Shown piece by piece: positions 26,085-34,442 of a stretch of DNA of 64,000 nucleotides (position 1 is the stretch's first letter; each line of letters begins with the position of its first letter). The translations under genes and the position numbers were made by a program. Source of the DNA: Deltaproteobacteria bacterium (GTDB taxonomy: Bacteria > Myxococcota_A > Polyangia > HGW-17 > JAJRWW01); contig JAOZUO010000001.1 in the NCBI GenBank assembly GCA_029938605.1, positions 21,905-85,904 of the forward strand, in the 5' to 3' direction. Below the pieces are notes generated by a model. It was not told the origin of the DNA. It saw only the letters and a list, made by a program, of their open reading frames with translations, and made no database searches.

Positions 26085-27317
26085 TCAGAGGCCGAGGAGG
26101 CGGTCTTGGAGGAGCTGGCCCCAGGAGGTGGGTTCGAGGGGCATGTCGATGCCGCAGCCGCCCCAGGAGTTTTCCACCAGGAGGTTGGGGGGGCAACGTT
26201 GGTGGAAAGTCCAGGCGAGGTAGGGGATCTGCAGGGTGTCGGCGCTGTTCATGAGCGTGGTGCAATCCGCTTCGGTCATGTAGCTACTGGCGGGGCCGAA
26301 CTCGCCGATGATCACGGGTAGAGTCTCGGACGGCGTCTCGAAGAGGCTGGAGAACTCGGACGCTGGGTCGTAGACGTGGGTCTCGTACACAATGTTGTCG
26401 CCGCCGCCGGCGGTGATGGGGTGGGTGAGGTAGTAGTCCAGGTTTCGGGCCCAGGCGCGCGTTCCCTGCACAGCCACCAGGTGGTGTGGGGCGGAGGCGG
26501 CGTCCTCCACGTCGCGGATGGCCTGCACGGTGTCGTTCATGGCGGTCCAGCAGTCCGCGTCCTGGCTGCCGTCGAAGTTGTACTCGGGCTCGTTCACCAG
26601 GCCAAAGAGCACGTAGTCGTAGTTCAGGAAGGTCTGGGCGAGGGTCTGCCAGGCGGTGATGGTGGCGGCCGTGGGCCAGCCCTCCAGGCTGTGGCCGGGA
26701 TCGATCCACAGGGACACCAGAACGTAGGCTCCGGGCTTTTCGCCCACGTGGTCCACGATATCCACGATGTCAGCCAGGTAGTCCGCGTCGTCTAAGAAAG
26801 ACTGCCAGTGCACACGCCCGTCCGCCGAGGAGTAGGACTCCAGGGTGAGCCGCAAAAAATCCGCGCCCCAATCATCCACCAGGGCGTCGACGCGACGCTT
26901 CACCTCGTTGGCGTCCGGCGCGCCCCAGGTGCAGGCGTTGCACGAGCGGGTGTCATGAACGTTGGCGCCACACCCCTGCCACACGGTGCCGTCCGGGAGG
27001 TAGATGCGATTGCCACTGGTGTACAACCACCGCCCACAGGCCGCATGACCCGCGCAGTCCGCGTCGTCGCAATCCACGTCCAGGTCTCCGTCATCGTCCG
27101 CGCCGTTGTCGCAAATCTCCGTGGGAGGCTGATTGTTGGTATTGGTATTGACGTTGGCGTTAACGTTGACGTTGACGTTGGCGTTGGCATTAACGTTGGT
27201 GTTGGTGTTGACGTTGGTGTCGCCGCTATCGTCACCGCAGGCCGCTCCGAAGAGTGCCCCGAAAGCGAAGACAAACAGAAGAGCTGCTCCCAAGATCCCC
27301 CGTGAATCGTCTCTCAT
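26085..27317 (-). CDS. GH5-like glycoside hydrolase lipoprotein
   Basis: This predicted secreted beta-glycanase of about 410 residues has the signal peptide FVFAFGALFGAACGDD and a long Asn/Val/Ala/Thr linker (NVNTNTNVNANANV), then a short Cys module. The catalytic barrel resembles glycoside hydrolase family 5: ADFLRLTLESYSS, the acid/base region YVLFGLVNEPEYN and the nucleophile region LPVIIGEFGPAS. ATG 27317 with GAGGAGGGTGAGG upstream is the best start. The substrate (cellulose, mannan or similar) cannot be told from sequence. It diverges from the lipoprotein at 27438, sharing a 120-bp promoter region. Confidence 0.85.
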   Translation of the reverse strand: MRDDSRGILGAALLFVFAFGALFGAACGDDSGDTNVNTNTNVNANANVNVNVNANVNTNTNNQPPTEICDNGADDDGDLDVDCDDADCAGHAACGRWLYTSGNRIYLPDGTVWQGCGANVHDTRSCNACTWGAPDANEVKRRVDALVDDWGADFLRLTLESYSSADGRVHWQSFLDDADYLADIVDIVDHVGEKPGAYVLVSLWIDPGHSLEGWPTAATITAWQTLAQTFLNYDYVLFGLVNEPEYNFDGSQDADCWTAMNDTVQAIRDVEDAASAPHHLVAVQGTRAWARNLDYYLTHPITAGGGDNIVYETHVYDPASEFSSLFETPSETLPVIIGEFGPASSYMTEADCTTLMNSADTLQIPYLAWTFHQRCPPNLLVENSWGGCGIDMPLEPTSWGQLLQDRLLGL

Positions 27318-27437
27318 CCTCACCCTCCTCGGAATGTCATTGTTGCACCACCACCCAATGTTTCTGGTTTCAAAACCGTGGGAGATTCTATACGCTAAGA
27401 GAAATAGCCCGGTAATTGCAAGTCGAGGATTGTGATC

Positions 27438-28886
27438 ATGACTAGACATTCTTTCAAAATTCCATTTGGTTTTCTGAGTATCGCGGTGCTGGTGGTGGGC
27501 GCTACGGGGTGTGGCTCGGTCAAACCCACCTGGGAAAATGACGGCTCCTCATCCAACACCAACTACGACTACGACGGCGCCATCATCCCCCCGGACGCGG
27601 ACTTCAGCTCCACGGGCTCTATCTCGGGCACGGTGTGGATGCCGGGCAACGGGCCGGGCCAGGTGGAGACGGACCACGAGATCCCGGTCTTCGACGCGCT
27701 GATCTACCTGAGCAACGCCAAGCCGGCGGCCATGCCCCGGGAGGTGTACTGCGAACAGTGCGTGGATCCGCCCAGCCGGTACGTGACCACGGACCACCAG
27801 GGCCAGTTCCTCATGGACAACGTCTTCGCCGGCTCCTACTGGCTCGTCATCCAGAAGGGACACTTCCGGCTGTCCCAGCAGATCACCATCACCGAGCAAC
27901 AGGATCTTGAGCTCACCATCGAGCAGTCCACCCTGCCGTCGGTGCAGGACTATGACAACGGTAAGGAGATCCCCAACATCGCCCTGGCCAGCGGCAACTA
28001 CGACCAGATGGAAGACATCCTCGGCAAGATGGGCATAGGGGCGGTGGACTCCAACGGCGCCTTTGACGGCCCCACCGCCGCGGGCAACTTCGCAGTCTAT
28101 GCCAACGGGGGCAACATCGACGGCGTGGCCCAGTCGTCCCTGGAGCAGCTCGTGGAGGACTACGACACCCTACGGCAGTACCACATCCTGTTCATCCCCT
28201 GCGCCTCCCAGACCTACGGGTCCGGTTCAGGGCTCTCAGAAGCCCCCGTCGCCGTGCTGGAGAACCTACGGCAGTTCGTTTCCGACGGCGGAAAGCTCTA
28301 CGTAACGGACTGGTCCGGGGAGTACGTGGACAACGTCTTCCCCGAGCAGATCCGCTTCGCCTCGGACCACGACACCCCGGCCAACGCCTGGGACGGCACG
28401 AGCTGGAACTCCTCCCTGTTCAGTGACTCCGACGGCTCGCCCTCCTACACGTCCGAGCACGCCCTCGCCCTGGATCCGGACATCTCCAAATGGCTGGACG
28501 GCCAATACGGCCCCATCATCGAGGGCTGGGGGACATACGGCGTGGGCACCTACGACGCCAGCGCCTTCGAGGTAGAAGGCAACTGGGACCACATCGTGGA
28601 GACCGTTCCCGTGCAGCTCGGCCTGGACTCCGAGGGCTTCCCCATCATCGACACGCCGCGCGAGTTCATCATCGGCGACGAGGCCGGCACCCCCAACACG
28701 TGCATTGGCAACGCCGGATGCACGCCCCTCACGGTGACCTTCGAGCCCGTGGGTTGCGGCCGGGTGCTATACTCCACCTACCACACCACCGAATCCGCCC
28801 ACACGGGGCTCGTACCCCAGGAGCGGATCCTGGCCTATCTCATCATGGAGATCGGTGTCTGCAAGTCCGGCCCCATCGTCCGCTGA
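27438..28886 (+). CDS. Lipoprotein with Ig-like carboxypeptidase-regulatory domain
   Basis: This predicted lipoprotein of about 482 residues starts at ATG 27438 with GAGG 9 bp upstream. Its lipobox is VVGATGCGS, followed by a Ser/Asn/Asp linker. A carboxypeptidase-regulatory-like beta domain follows (SISGTVWMPGNGPGQVETDH ... NVFAGSYWLVIQKGHFRLSQ). The second half (ALASGNYDQMEDILGKMGIG ... HILFIPCASQTYGSG ... FVSDGGKLYVTDWSGEYVDN) resembles a GATase1/ThuA-like Rossmann domain. The substrate is unknown. A second in-frame TGA follows the stop 18 bp later within a short tandem repeat. Confidence 0.78.
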   Translation: MTRHSFKIPFGFLSIAVLVVGATGCGSVKPTWENDGSSSNTNYDYDGAIIPPDADFSSTGSISGTVWMPGNGPGQVETDHEIPVFDALIYLSNAKPAAMPREVYCEQCVDPPSRYVTTDHQGQFLMDNVFAGSYWLVIQKGHFRLSQQITITEQQDLELTIEQSTLPSVQDYDNGKEIPNIALASGNYDQMEDILGKMGIGAVDSNGAFDGPTAAGNFAVYANGGNIDGVAQSSLEQLVEDYDTLRQYHILFIPCASQTYGSGSGLSEAPVAVLENLRQFVSDGGKLYVTDWSGEYVDNVFPEQIRFASDHDTPANAWDGTSWNSSLFSDSDGSPSYTSEHALALDPDISKWLDGQYGPIIEGWGTYGVGTYDASAFEVEGNWDHIVETVPVQLGLDSEGFPIIDTPREFIIGDEAGTPNTCIGNAGCTPLTVTFEPVGCGRVLYSTYHTTESAHTGLVPQERILAYLIMEIGVCKSGPIVR

Positions 28887-28908
28887 TCCCCTGTCGCCCG
28901 CTGATCCC
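28881..28908 (+). repeat. 18-bp-period repeat spanning a stop codon
   Basis: CGCTGATCCC occurs at 28881 and again at 28899. The first holds the stop of the lipoprotein gene; the second supplies another in-frame TGA 18 bp downstream. Confidence 0.8.
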
Positions 28909-28970
28909 CCAACTGCCCGGAAAAAAGTAGAAAACTTGCCCAATCCCCCTGCCCACCCGATGGTGGGAGG

Positions 28971-29621
28971 ATGAGTGGTGACCGGCAAGACAGCGCGCGC
29001 GCCCTGCGAGATGGAGAGCTGTTGCTCCTGTCTAACGTGTCCAACGCGGCAAGCTTGGGTCCCATGGCCCAGATGGCCCGCCCCGAGCCCATGAGCAAAC
29101 TCCTGGAAGTCTTGGAGCGCCGCAGCCAACAACAGAACCAACAACAGAAGCAGCAACAGAGTCAACACCGCCAAAGCCGGCCACGCCGTCGCAAAGACGC
29201 GAAGCAGCGCCTCGTGTCCCAGTGGAAGCAGACCCTGGCTCTCAGCTCGGTCACGGCCCGCAAGCTCGTGACCACCCCACAGCCCGCGCCCAAGGCGACG
29301 CCCCGTCGGGCCCCGCCCAGGCCGCCCAATCCCCTGCGCAGCCCCGGTCCCACGGACGTGAGCCGGATCCGCCGGGAGGATCCCAGGAAGTCCACCGCGC
29401 CAGCGCCCGCGCCCAAGCCCATTATCGCCGCCGCGCCCACGCCCGAGCCCATTGTCGCGCCCGCGCCTCCAGACCGTACGCCCACACCGTCGCGCTGGAT
29501 CCCGACCCTTCCCTCCCTGTCGACGCGCATCGCCGAGGCGGCGGTTCAGACCGCGGGCACCCTCCTGCTCGCCCTCGCCGTGAAGACCGGCACCGCGCTG
29601 GCGAACCTCGCAGCCACCTGA
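28971..29621 (+). CDS. Pro/Ala/Gln-rich protein, unknown function
   Basis: This 216-residue protein has a Gln-rich stretch (QQQNQQQKQQQSQHRQ), a basic segment, a Pro/Ala-rich linker (KSTAPAPAPKPIIAAAPTPE) and a C-terminal hydrophobic helix (QTAGTLLLALAVKTGTALA). It looks like a low-complexity protein with a terminal membrane or amphipathic segment. I recognise no family. The competing minus-strand ORF 28767-29840 is rejected because its sequence is a Gly/Arg/His shadow and it overlaps the end of the preceding lipoprotein gene. Confidence 0.55.
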   Translation: MSGDRQDSARALRDGELLLLSNVSNAASLGPMAQMARPEPMSKLLEVLERRSQQQNQQQKQQQSQHRQSRPRRRKDAKQRLVSQWKQTLALSSVTARKLVTTPQPAPKATPRRAPPRPPNPLRSPGPTDVSRIRREDPRKSTAPAPAPKPIIAAAPTPEPIVAPAPPDRTPTPSRWIPTLPSLSTRIAEAAVQTAGTLLLALAVKTGTALANLAAT

Positions 29622-29656
29622 TCCACTTCCGGGAGCCAACTGATCCACTTCCGGGG
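29618..29656 (+). repeat. 22-bp repeat spanning a stop codon
   Basis: The sequence CTGATCCACTTCCGGG occurs at 29618 and at 29640 (period 22). The first copy holds the TGA stop of the 216-residue ORF. Confidence 0.85.
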
Positions 29657-29668
29657 TGGAAACCTGTG

Positions 29669-30040
29669 CTACGGGATCCGCATCTTGTAGGTGTACTTCA
29701 TGTCGAAGGCCGAGCCAATGCAGGACCCGAGCCACTTGCCCCAGCCCAACCCGGTGGCAGCGTCCTTGACCACGAAAAAAGGCAACTGGTGCGCCGCCCG
29801 CCGGCAGTGCTTGGCCGCGTATTTGTACGTGCGGCGGCACGCCGCGGGCGTGATCTTGAACAGCTTCACCATGGCGCCGACGATGACCTTTCCGGCTCTA
29901 TTGACCTCCCCACACATCTTCCGCTCCACCACCGGGAAATAGAGCTTCTCCCAACGCTGGGTGGAGCGGCCGGGCGCTGCCTGGGTGGGCAGCACAAAGA
30001 CGACGGCGGACAGGGTGAGCGCAAAAATCGTGAGTTTCAT
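29669..30040 (-). CDS. Small exported Cys-containing protein
   Basis: This predicted exported protein of about 123 residues starts at ATG 30040 (MKLTIFALTLSAVVFVLPTQ), giving a Sec signal peptide cleaved near TQA-AP. The mature part is basic and has four Cys (MCGEV, AACRR, KHCRR, GSCIG) that could form two disulfides. The function is unknown. It lies directly downstream of the 5-alpha-reductase-like gene (8 bp gap), so the two are probably co-transcribed. The longer track ORF starting at 30244 is rejected. Confidence 0.65.
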   Translation of the reverse strand: MKLTIFALTLSAVVFVLPTQAAPGRSTQRWEKLYFPVVERKMCGEVNRAGKVIVGAMVKLFKITPAACRRTYKYAAKHCRRAAHQLPFFVVKDAATGLGWGKWLGSCIGSAFDMKYTYKMRIP

Positions 30041-30048
30041 GGTTGACC

Positions 30049-30810
30049 TCAAATGATGTACGGGATGAACGCCCGGCGTTCTTGTGGGTAGTCGGGGAAA
30101 GTCTCGCGGTACCAGCGGTGATTGGACAGGGCCCGGGGCGCGAGGTTGGCGGCGGTCCACACGGCGAAGGCGAGGCCGGAGATGGACCAGGTGGCCACGG
30201 CCCAGCCCGTCCACTCGATGACCTCGCCGAGATAGTTGGGGCACGAGACGTACCGGTACATGCCGCCGCGCGGGATCTTGTAGCCGCTCTCTGAAGGCTT
30301 ACGGAGCGCAAACAGGACCTGGTCGGAGTGCTGGTTCATGGCAAAGCCCACGAAGAACAACGAGACCCCGATGAGGAACCGCGGATCCGAGAGCCACGCA
30401 GTGGAGTACGAGGGCCCCAGGGTGAACAGATACCGGCCGTTGATGTAGGCATTGACCCCGTTGAACAGGATCGCCATGCCAAAGATCGTCAACGGCATCT
30501 GCTTGCCCCCCCCGCGGCGCCGGAAGGGAAAGACGAAGGAGCGGTTCAGGTAGTGGAGCAGCCACATGCCCAAAAACACCAACGCCACCGGGCTGGTCGT
30601 TCGACTCCCCAACAGGAACCACATCACGAACATCAGGGGCGCGGGCGCCTCCATCACCACCCAACCCACCGTGGCGTTGATCTGCGGCCCCCAGCCCCCG
30701 CGATTGTGGCGGCCATAGGGCGCCACAATGAACAGCAGCGCCACGAAGACCACGGCCGACAAGATGAACCAACCCGAGACCAGGCCACTGAAGATTGTCT
30801 GTTCGGACAT
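30049..30810 (-). CDS. Steroid 5-alpha-reductase-like membrane protein
   Basis: This 253-residue polytopic membrane protein is similar to the 3-oxo-5-alpha-steroid 4-dehydrogenase (SRD5A) family. The C-terminus has the family signature PRGGMYRYVSCPNYLGEVIEWTG and WTAANLAPRALSNHRWYRETFPDYPQ. Upstream, six hydrophobic helices are visible (VFVALLFIVAPY, WFLLGSRTTSPVALVFLGMW). NADPH-dependent reduction of a steroid or polyprenoid double bond is expected; the substrate cannot be told. It follows the extended SDR gene after 6 bp, so the pair may act together. Confidence 0.86.
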   Translation of the reverse strand: MSEQTIFSGLVSGWFILSAVVFVALLFIVAPYGRHNRGGWGPQINATVGWVVMEAPAPLMFVMWFLLGSRTTSPVALVFLGMWLLHYLNRSFVFPFRRRGGGKQMPLTIFGMAILFNGVNAYINGRYLFTLGPSYSTAWLSDPRFLIGVSLFFVGFAMNQHSDQVLFALRKPSESGYKIPRGGMYRYVSCPNYLGEVIEWTGWAVATWSISGLAFAVWTAANLAPRALSNHRWYRETFPDYPQERRAFIPYII

Positions 30811-30816
30811 AATCGC

Positions 30817-31800
30817 CTATCTGGTCAGTTCCCCGGCCTGATCGAACCAGGCGAAGGTGTCCTCGATGGTCTCTCGCAGCGGACGTGGATCAAAGCCCAG
30901 CTCCCGGGCGGCCTTGGCGTGGCTCATGCGGGTGTTCCCGCTCAGCACCGACAGTGACTCCGACGTGAACAGGGGCCGCTGTTTACGCAGCCGCGCATAC
31001 CCCATCACAAAGGGCGCGCCGATCTTGGCCAGGAACATGGGCAGGACGGTCGTCGGAGTCTTCGCACCGGTGACCTCACCGACCATCTCCGACAGCCCAA
31101 GCATGGAGATCCACTCGCCGCTCAGCAGATAGCTCTCCCCGGTCTTGCCCTTCTCCTCCACCACCATGGCGCCCTCCACCACGTCTCGCACGTCCACCCA
31201 GGTGTACCCACCCGGAACCAGCGCAGGTATCCGCCGGTGATACAGCCCCAGGAGCATCTCGCCCTGGTGAGACGGCCTGAAGTCGCAACGCCCAAGCACC
31301 GCACCGCAGTTGATGATCACCGCGTCGATCCCCCGCTCCACACCGGCCAACACCTCTCGCTGGCCGAGGGCCTTGGTGCGATCGTACAGGAGGCAGGGGC
31401 CCGTGTCGGCCAGGGGCCGGGTCTCGTCCAAGGGCTCATCCACGGGCTTCTGGGCCAGGGCGTGGATGGAGCTGAAGTGCACCAGCCGGCGCACTCCGGC
31501 GCGCTCGCAGGCGTCGAGCACGTTGCGCACGCCCTGGACGTTCACCGCGTGCACCTCGTCCTCATCCGCCGCCGAGATCACGATGCGCGCCGCCAGGTGA
31601 TAGACAACGTCCGCCCCCTCAAAGGCGCGCACCAGGCTGTCGACGTCCTTCACCGACGCCGACACCCGCTCCACATCCAGACCATCGATGGCCCGGGTGT
31701 CTTGATGCACCACCGCGCGGACGTCCCGGCCCTTCTCCATAAGCCCACGCACCAGATTGCCGCCGATGTGTCCCGACGCACCTGTAACAACTACCGTCAT
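30817..31800 (-). CDS. Extended SDR (NAD-dependent epimerase/3-beta-HSD-like)
   Basis: This 327-residue NAD(P)-dependent oxidoreductase has the Rossmann motif VVTGASGHIGGNLVRG (GxxGxxG), the active-site Ser region LVHFSSIHALAQK and the YxxxK motif YDRTKALGQ. The substrate-binding C-terminal half is typical of extended SDRs such as dihydroflavonol reductases, nucleotide-sugar epimerases and 3-beta-hydroxysteroid dehydrogenases. Its coupling to a steroid-5-alpha-reductase-like gene makes a sterol or steroid substrate plausible but unproven. Confidence 0.85.
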   Translation of the reverse strand: MTVVVTGASGHIGGNLVRGLMEKGRDVRAVVHQDTRAIDGLDVERVSASVKDVDSLVRAFEGADVVYHLAARIVISAADEDEVHAVNVQGVRNVLDACERAGVRRLVHFSSIHALAQKPVDEPLDETRPLADTGPCLLYDRTKALGQREVLAGVERGIDAVIINCGAVLGRCDFRPSHQGEMLLGLYHRRIPALVPGGYTWVDVRDVVEGAMVVEEKGKTGESYLLSGEWISMLGLSEMVGEVTGAKTPTTVLPMFLAKIGAPFVMGYARLRKQRPLFTSESLSVLSGNTRMSHAKAARELGFDPRPLRETIEDTFAWFDQAGELTR

Positions 31801-31946
31801 CTATAAGTCTCCACTTTCTCCCGTACCCCGGGGACCATAAGTCACCCCAGGTAGCAGGCGCAAGTCGGCACCCCTCTCACGACTTCCCTAGACACCTACA
31901 TGGCCGTTGGACTATTATTGAACGGTACCGAAAGTAGTGAGGGGCA

Positions 31947-33245
31947 ATGTCTATCAGTTTCAGATACTATCGCCACCTACTCATGTGGCTTGTCATGGTG
32001 ACAGCCCTCGGCGTTACCGGGGGGTGCTCTTTCGACAAGAGCGGGTTGGCGAGACCCGGCGACGCGGGTCAGAACAACAGCGGTCCCCCGGACGCGGCGA
32101 TCGTCGCCGATGGTACCGTTTGGTTCGACGCCCAGCCCGGGTCCGACGCCCAGCCCGGATCCGACGCTGAGCCCGGATCCGATGCCCAGCCCGATGCCCA
32201 GCCCGATGCCCAGCCCGATGCGTACGTGCCGCCCTGCACGGGGGACACCTGGGAGTGTCTGCCCGACGGCACGGCGCGGGTGTGCCAAGACGATGCCTGG
32301 GTGGCCGTAGGAGCCTGCCCCCTGGGCTGTGACGTGACCGCGCGGGAGTGCAATGTACCGAGCAACGTGCCCGGAGATCTCATGGACGAAGGAACCGGAG
32401 CGCTGGAGCTGGATTCGAACGACTCCATTGTAACCATTTACACGGACACCGGTGAAATCGACGGCGCGGACGGACAGATACGTCCCCCGATGGTTGGCCT
32501 CCACGGTCCCAGCGGAATCTACTACGAGCAGCGTTCGCAGGGGCCCGGCCCCGGGTTGGGCGTCTTCGTAGTCCAAGGGCTGACCATCGACACAACCGTT
32601 GTGGTCAACGTGGTGGGCACCCGTGCACTGGTGCTGCTGGTGAACGGCGCAGCCACGATCAACGGAGTCATCAACGCTACGGCCCGTGGAAATCTCGGCG
32701 GCCCGGGCGGATTCAACGGCGGCGCTCCATCGCAGTCGGGTGACGGCTCCTGCGGCGGCTTACCGGGACTGGGAGGAGTGGGAGGGCCGACGGGACACGG
32801 TTGCATGTCCGGCAGCGGTGGCGGAGGTCACGCAGGTGCGGGCGGCAGCGGCGGCAACTCCACCTGCGGAAGCCAAGCCTCGGGCGGCGCCGGCGGAGTA
32901 AACGGCTGTGGCTATGTAGAGCTGGTGCCCCTGATGGGCGGGAGCGGCGGCGCCGGGGGCGCGCCCATCCCAATCATCAATCCCCCCGCCACCAATCCTG
33001 TCAGCCCCGGCCCGGGGGGCGGCGGCGGAGGCGCGATCCAGATCTCGGCGAGCGGCGGGATCATCGTGGGCGCCTTCGGCGGAATCAACGCCGGCGGCGA
33101 CGGTGGCCGAGAGTGCACCAGCGCCGGTGGCGCGGGCGGCGGGGCGGGCGGCGGTATCCTCCTGGAGGGGCCCACCGTTATGCTGCTGGGCGGCGGCAGG
33201 CTGGCGGCCAACGGAGGTGGAGGTGGAGGCGGTGACTGCTCGTGA
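31947..33245 (+). CDS. Gly-rich lipoprotein (5' part, ends at in-frame UGA)
   Basis: This predicted lipoprotein of 432 residues has the lipobox VTGGCSF and a repeat linker (SDAQPGSDAQPGSDAEPGSD, then DAQPDAQPDA). A small Cys module (CTGDTWECLPDGTARVCQDD) is followed by a beta domain and a long Gly-rich region (GGPGGFNGGAPSQSG ... GGGGGGD). The frame stops at TGA 33243-33245 but continues in-frame with the same composition to TAA 33548, so this is probably the 5' part of a 533-residue gene. The ligand is unknown. Confidence 0.75.
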   Translation: MSISFRYYRHLLMWLVMVTALGVTGGCSFDKSGLARPGDAGQNNSGPPDAAIVADGTVWFDAQPGSDAQPGSDAEPGSDAQPDAQPDAQPDAYVPPCTGDTWECLPDGTARVCQDDAWVAVGACPLGCDVTARECNVPSNVPGDLMDEGTGALELDSNDSIVTIYTDTGEIDGADGQIRPPMVGLHGPSGIYYEQRSQGPGPGLGVFVVQGLTIDTTVVVNVVGTRALVLLVNGAATINGVINATARGNLGGPGGFNGGAPSQSGDGSCGGLPGLGGVGGPTGHGCMSGSGGGGHAGAGGSGGNSTCGSQASGGAGGVNGCGYVELVPLMGGSGGAGGAPIPIINPPATNPVSPGPGGGGGGAIQISASGGIIVGAFGGINAGGDGGRECTSAGGAGGGAGGGILLEGPTVMLLGGGRLAANGGGGGGGDCS

Positions 33246-33548
33246 CAAGACTGGGATTCTGGCCAGTTTGGCCAGATTGGACAGCTAGGCAACCTCCCCG
33301 CCGATGGCGGCGACGGCCACTGGGTAACCAACGTAGCCTACGCAGGAGATGGCGGTGAAGGCGCGGCGTTATCGGGCAACTCGTACGGTTCCGTCGGGCA
33401 GTCCATCGATGACGCCGGCGGCGGCGGCGGCGGCATCGGACGCATCCGGGTGAACAGCTCCTCGACAGCGAACCTCAGCGGCACCCACAGCCCGTTCGCA
33501 TCCACCGGCCCGCTCAACGCCCTGGCTCCCCCCATCGTGGCGAACTAA
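33246..33548 (+). pseudogene. In-frame continuation of the Gly-rich lipoprotein after UGA
   Basis: After the UGA the same frame reads QDWDSGQFGQIGQLGNLPAD ... AGGGGGGIGRIRVNSSS and ends with TAA at 33546-33548, about 100 codons. The Gly-rich stretch and the GRIRVN terminus match the usual C-terminus of such proteins. Either the TGA is a nonsense mutation or sequence error, or it is read through. Selenocysteine is unlikely because no context or hairpin was recognised. Confidence 0.65.
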
Positions 33549-33573
33549 AAAACGACCTACGGAACGGCCGCCT

Positions 33574-34431
33574 TTGCAGACCATTCGCATCACCACGCTG
33601 ATTGAGAACAGCCGGCTGGAGGACCGCCCCGACCTGGTGGCGGAGCACGGGGTGTCGCTTCACGTACAGTTCGATGACACCTCCCTGATCTTCGACACCG
33701 GCGCCAGTGGGGCCTTCGCCGACAACGCCGTCCGACTGGGCGTCGACCTGGGGGAGGTACACCTCGGGGCGATATCCCACCACCACTATGATCACGGCGG
33801 CGGGCTGGAGCGGTTCTTTCGGGAGAACCACCACGCTCCGGTGTACCTCGGTCGCACCGACCTGGGCGTCTGCCACGCTCGGGTCCTGGGCCTGTTGCAC
33901 CGCCACATCGGCTTCGATCGGCGTCTGCTCGACGACCACCCCGACCGGTTACTCCCCGTGGAGGGAACGCGCGAGCTGGTGCCGGGGGTCTTCGCCCTCA
34001 CCCACATCCCCACGCCCCACCCGGTGCCGCCGGGCAACCGGGTCATGTACCTGAAGCAAGGCGACACCTTCGTCCCCGACGACTTCGACCACGAGCTGCT
34101 GCTGGTGATCCGGAGAGACGACGGTCTGGTGGTGATCACCGGCTGCTCCCACCGGGGGATCCTCAACATCGTGGAGGCAGTGGTAGCCCGCTTCCCCGCG
34201 GAGCGCATCCGCGCCCTCATCGGCGGGTTCCACCTCATGGGGTTGCCCTCCCCAACCACCCAGGGCGGCAGCCGAGCAGACCTGGAGCAGTTGGCCAGGG
34301 ACCTCGGCCAACACCCCATCGACCGCGCCTACACGGGCCACTGCACCGGCGATGAGGCGTACGAGGTCCTACACTCCATCCTCGGAGACCGCCTCACCAC
34401 CTTCCCCACGGGAAGTGTAATTGAGCTCTAA
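33574..34431 (+). CDS. MBL-fold metallo-hydrolase
   Basis: This 285-residue cytoplasmic enzyme has a metallo-beta-lactamase fold. The metal site is ISHHHYDHGGGLERF (the HxHxDH box), a later His in GCSHRGILNIVEA, and a C-terminal GGFHLMG. The sequence resembles the family of 7,8-dihydropterin-6-yl-methyl-4-(beta-D-ribofuranosyl)-aminobenzene 5'-phosphate synthase-like proteins. The start is TTG at 33574. It lies between the Gly-rich lipoprotein and the acyltransferase gene on the same strand. The substrate is not clear from sequence. Confidence 0.85.
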   Translation: MQTIRITTLIENSRLEDRPDLVAEHGVSLHVQFDDTSLIFDTGASGAFADNAVRLGVDLGEVHLGAISHHHYDHGGGLERFFRENHHAPVYLGRTDLGVCHARVLGLLHRHIGFDRRLLDDHPDRLLPVEGTRELVPGVFALTHIPTPHPVPPGNRVMYLKQGDTFVPDDFDHELLLVIRRDDGLVVITGCSHRGILNIVEAVVARFPAERIRALIGGFHLMGLPSPTTQGGSRADLEQLARDLGQHPIDRAYTGHCTGDEAYEVLHSILGDRLTTFPTGSVIEL

Positions 34432-34442
34432 CCGTCAGCCTC

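Noticed and set aside
28767-29840. 357-residue minus-strand ORF
   Set aside because: Gly/Arg/His-rich shadow that overlaps the end of the preceding lipoprotein gene; no motif seen.
33243-33245. Selenocysteine codon
   Set aside because: The protein is a Gly-rich surface lipoprotein with no redox motif, and I could not recognise a SECIS-like hairpin.
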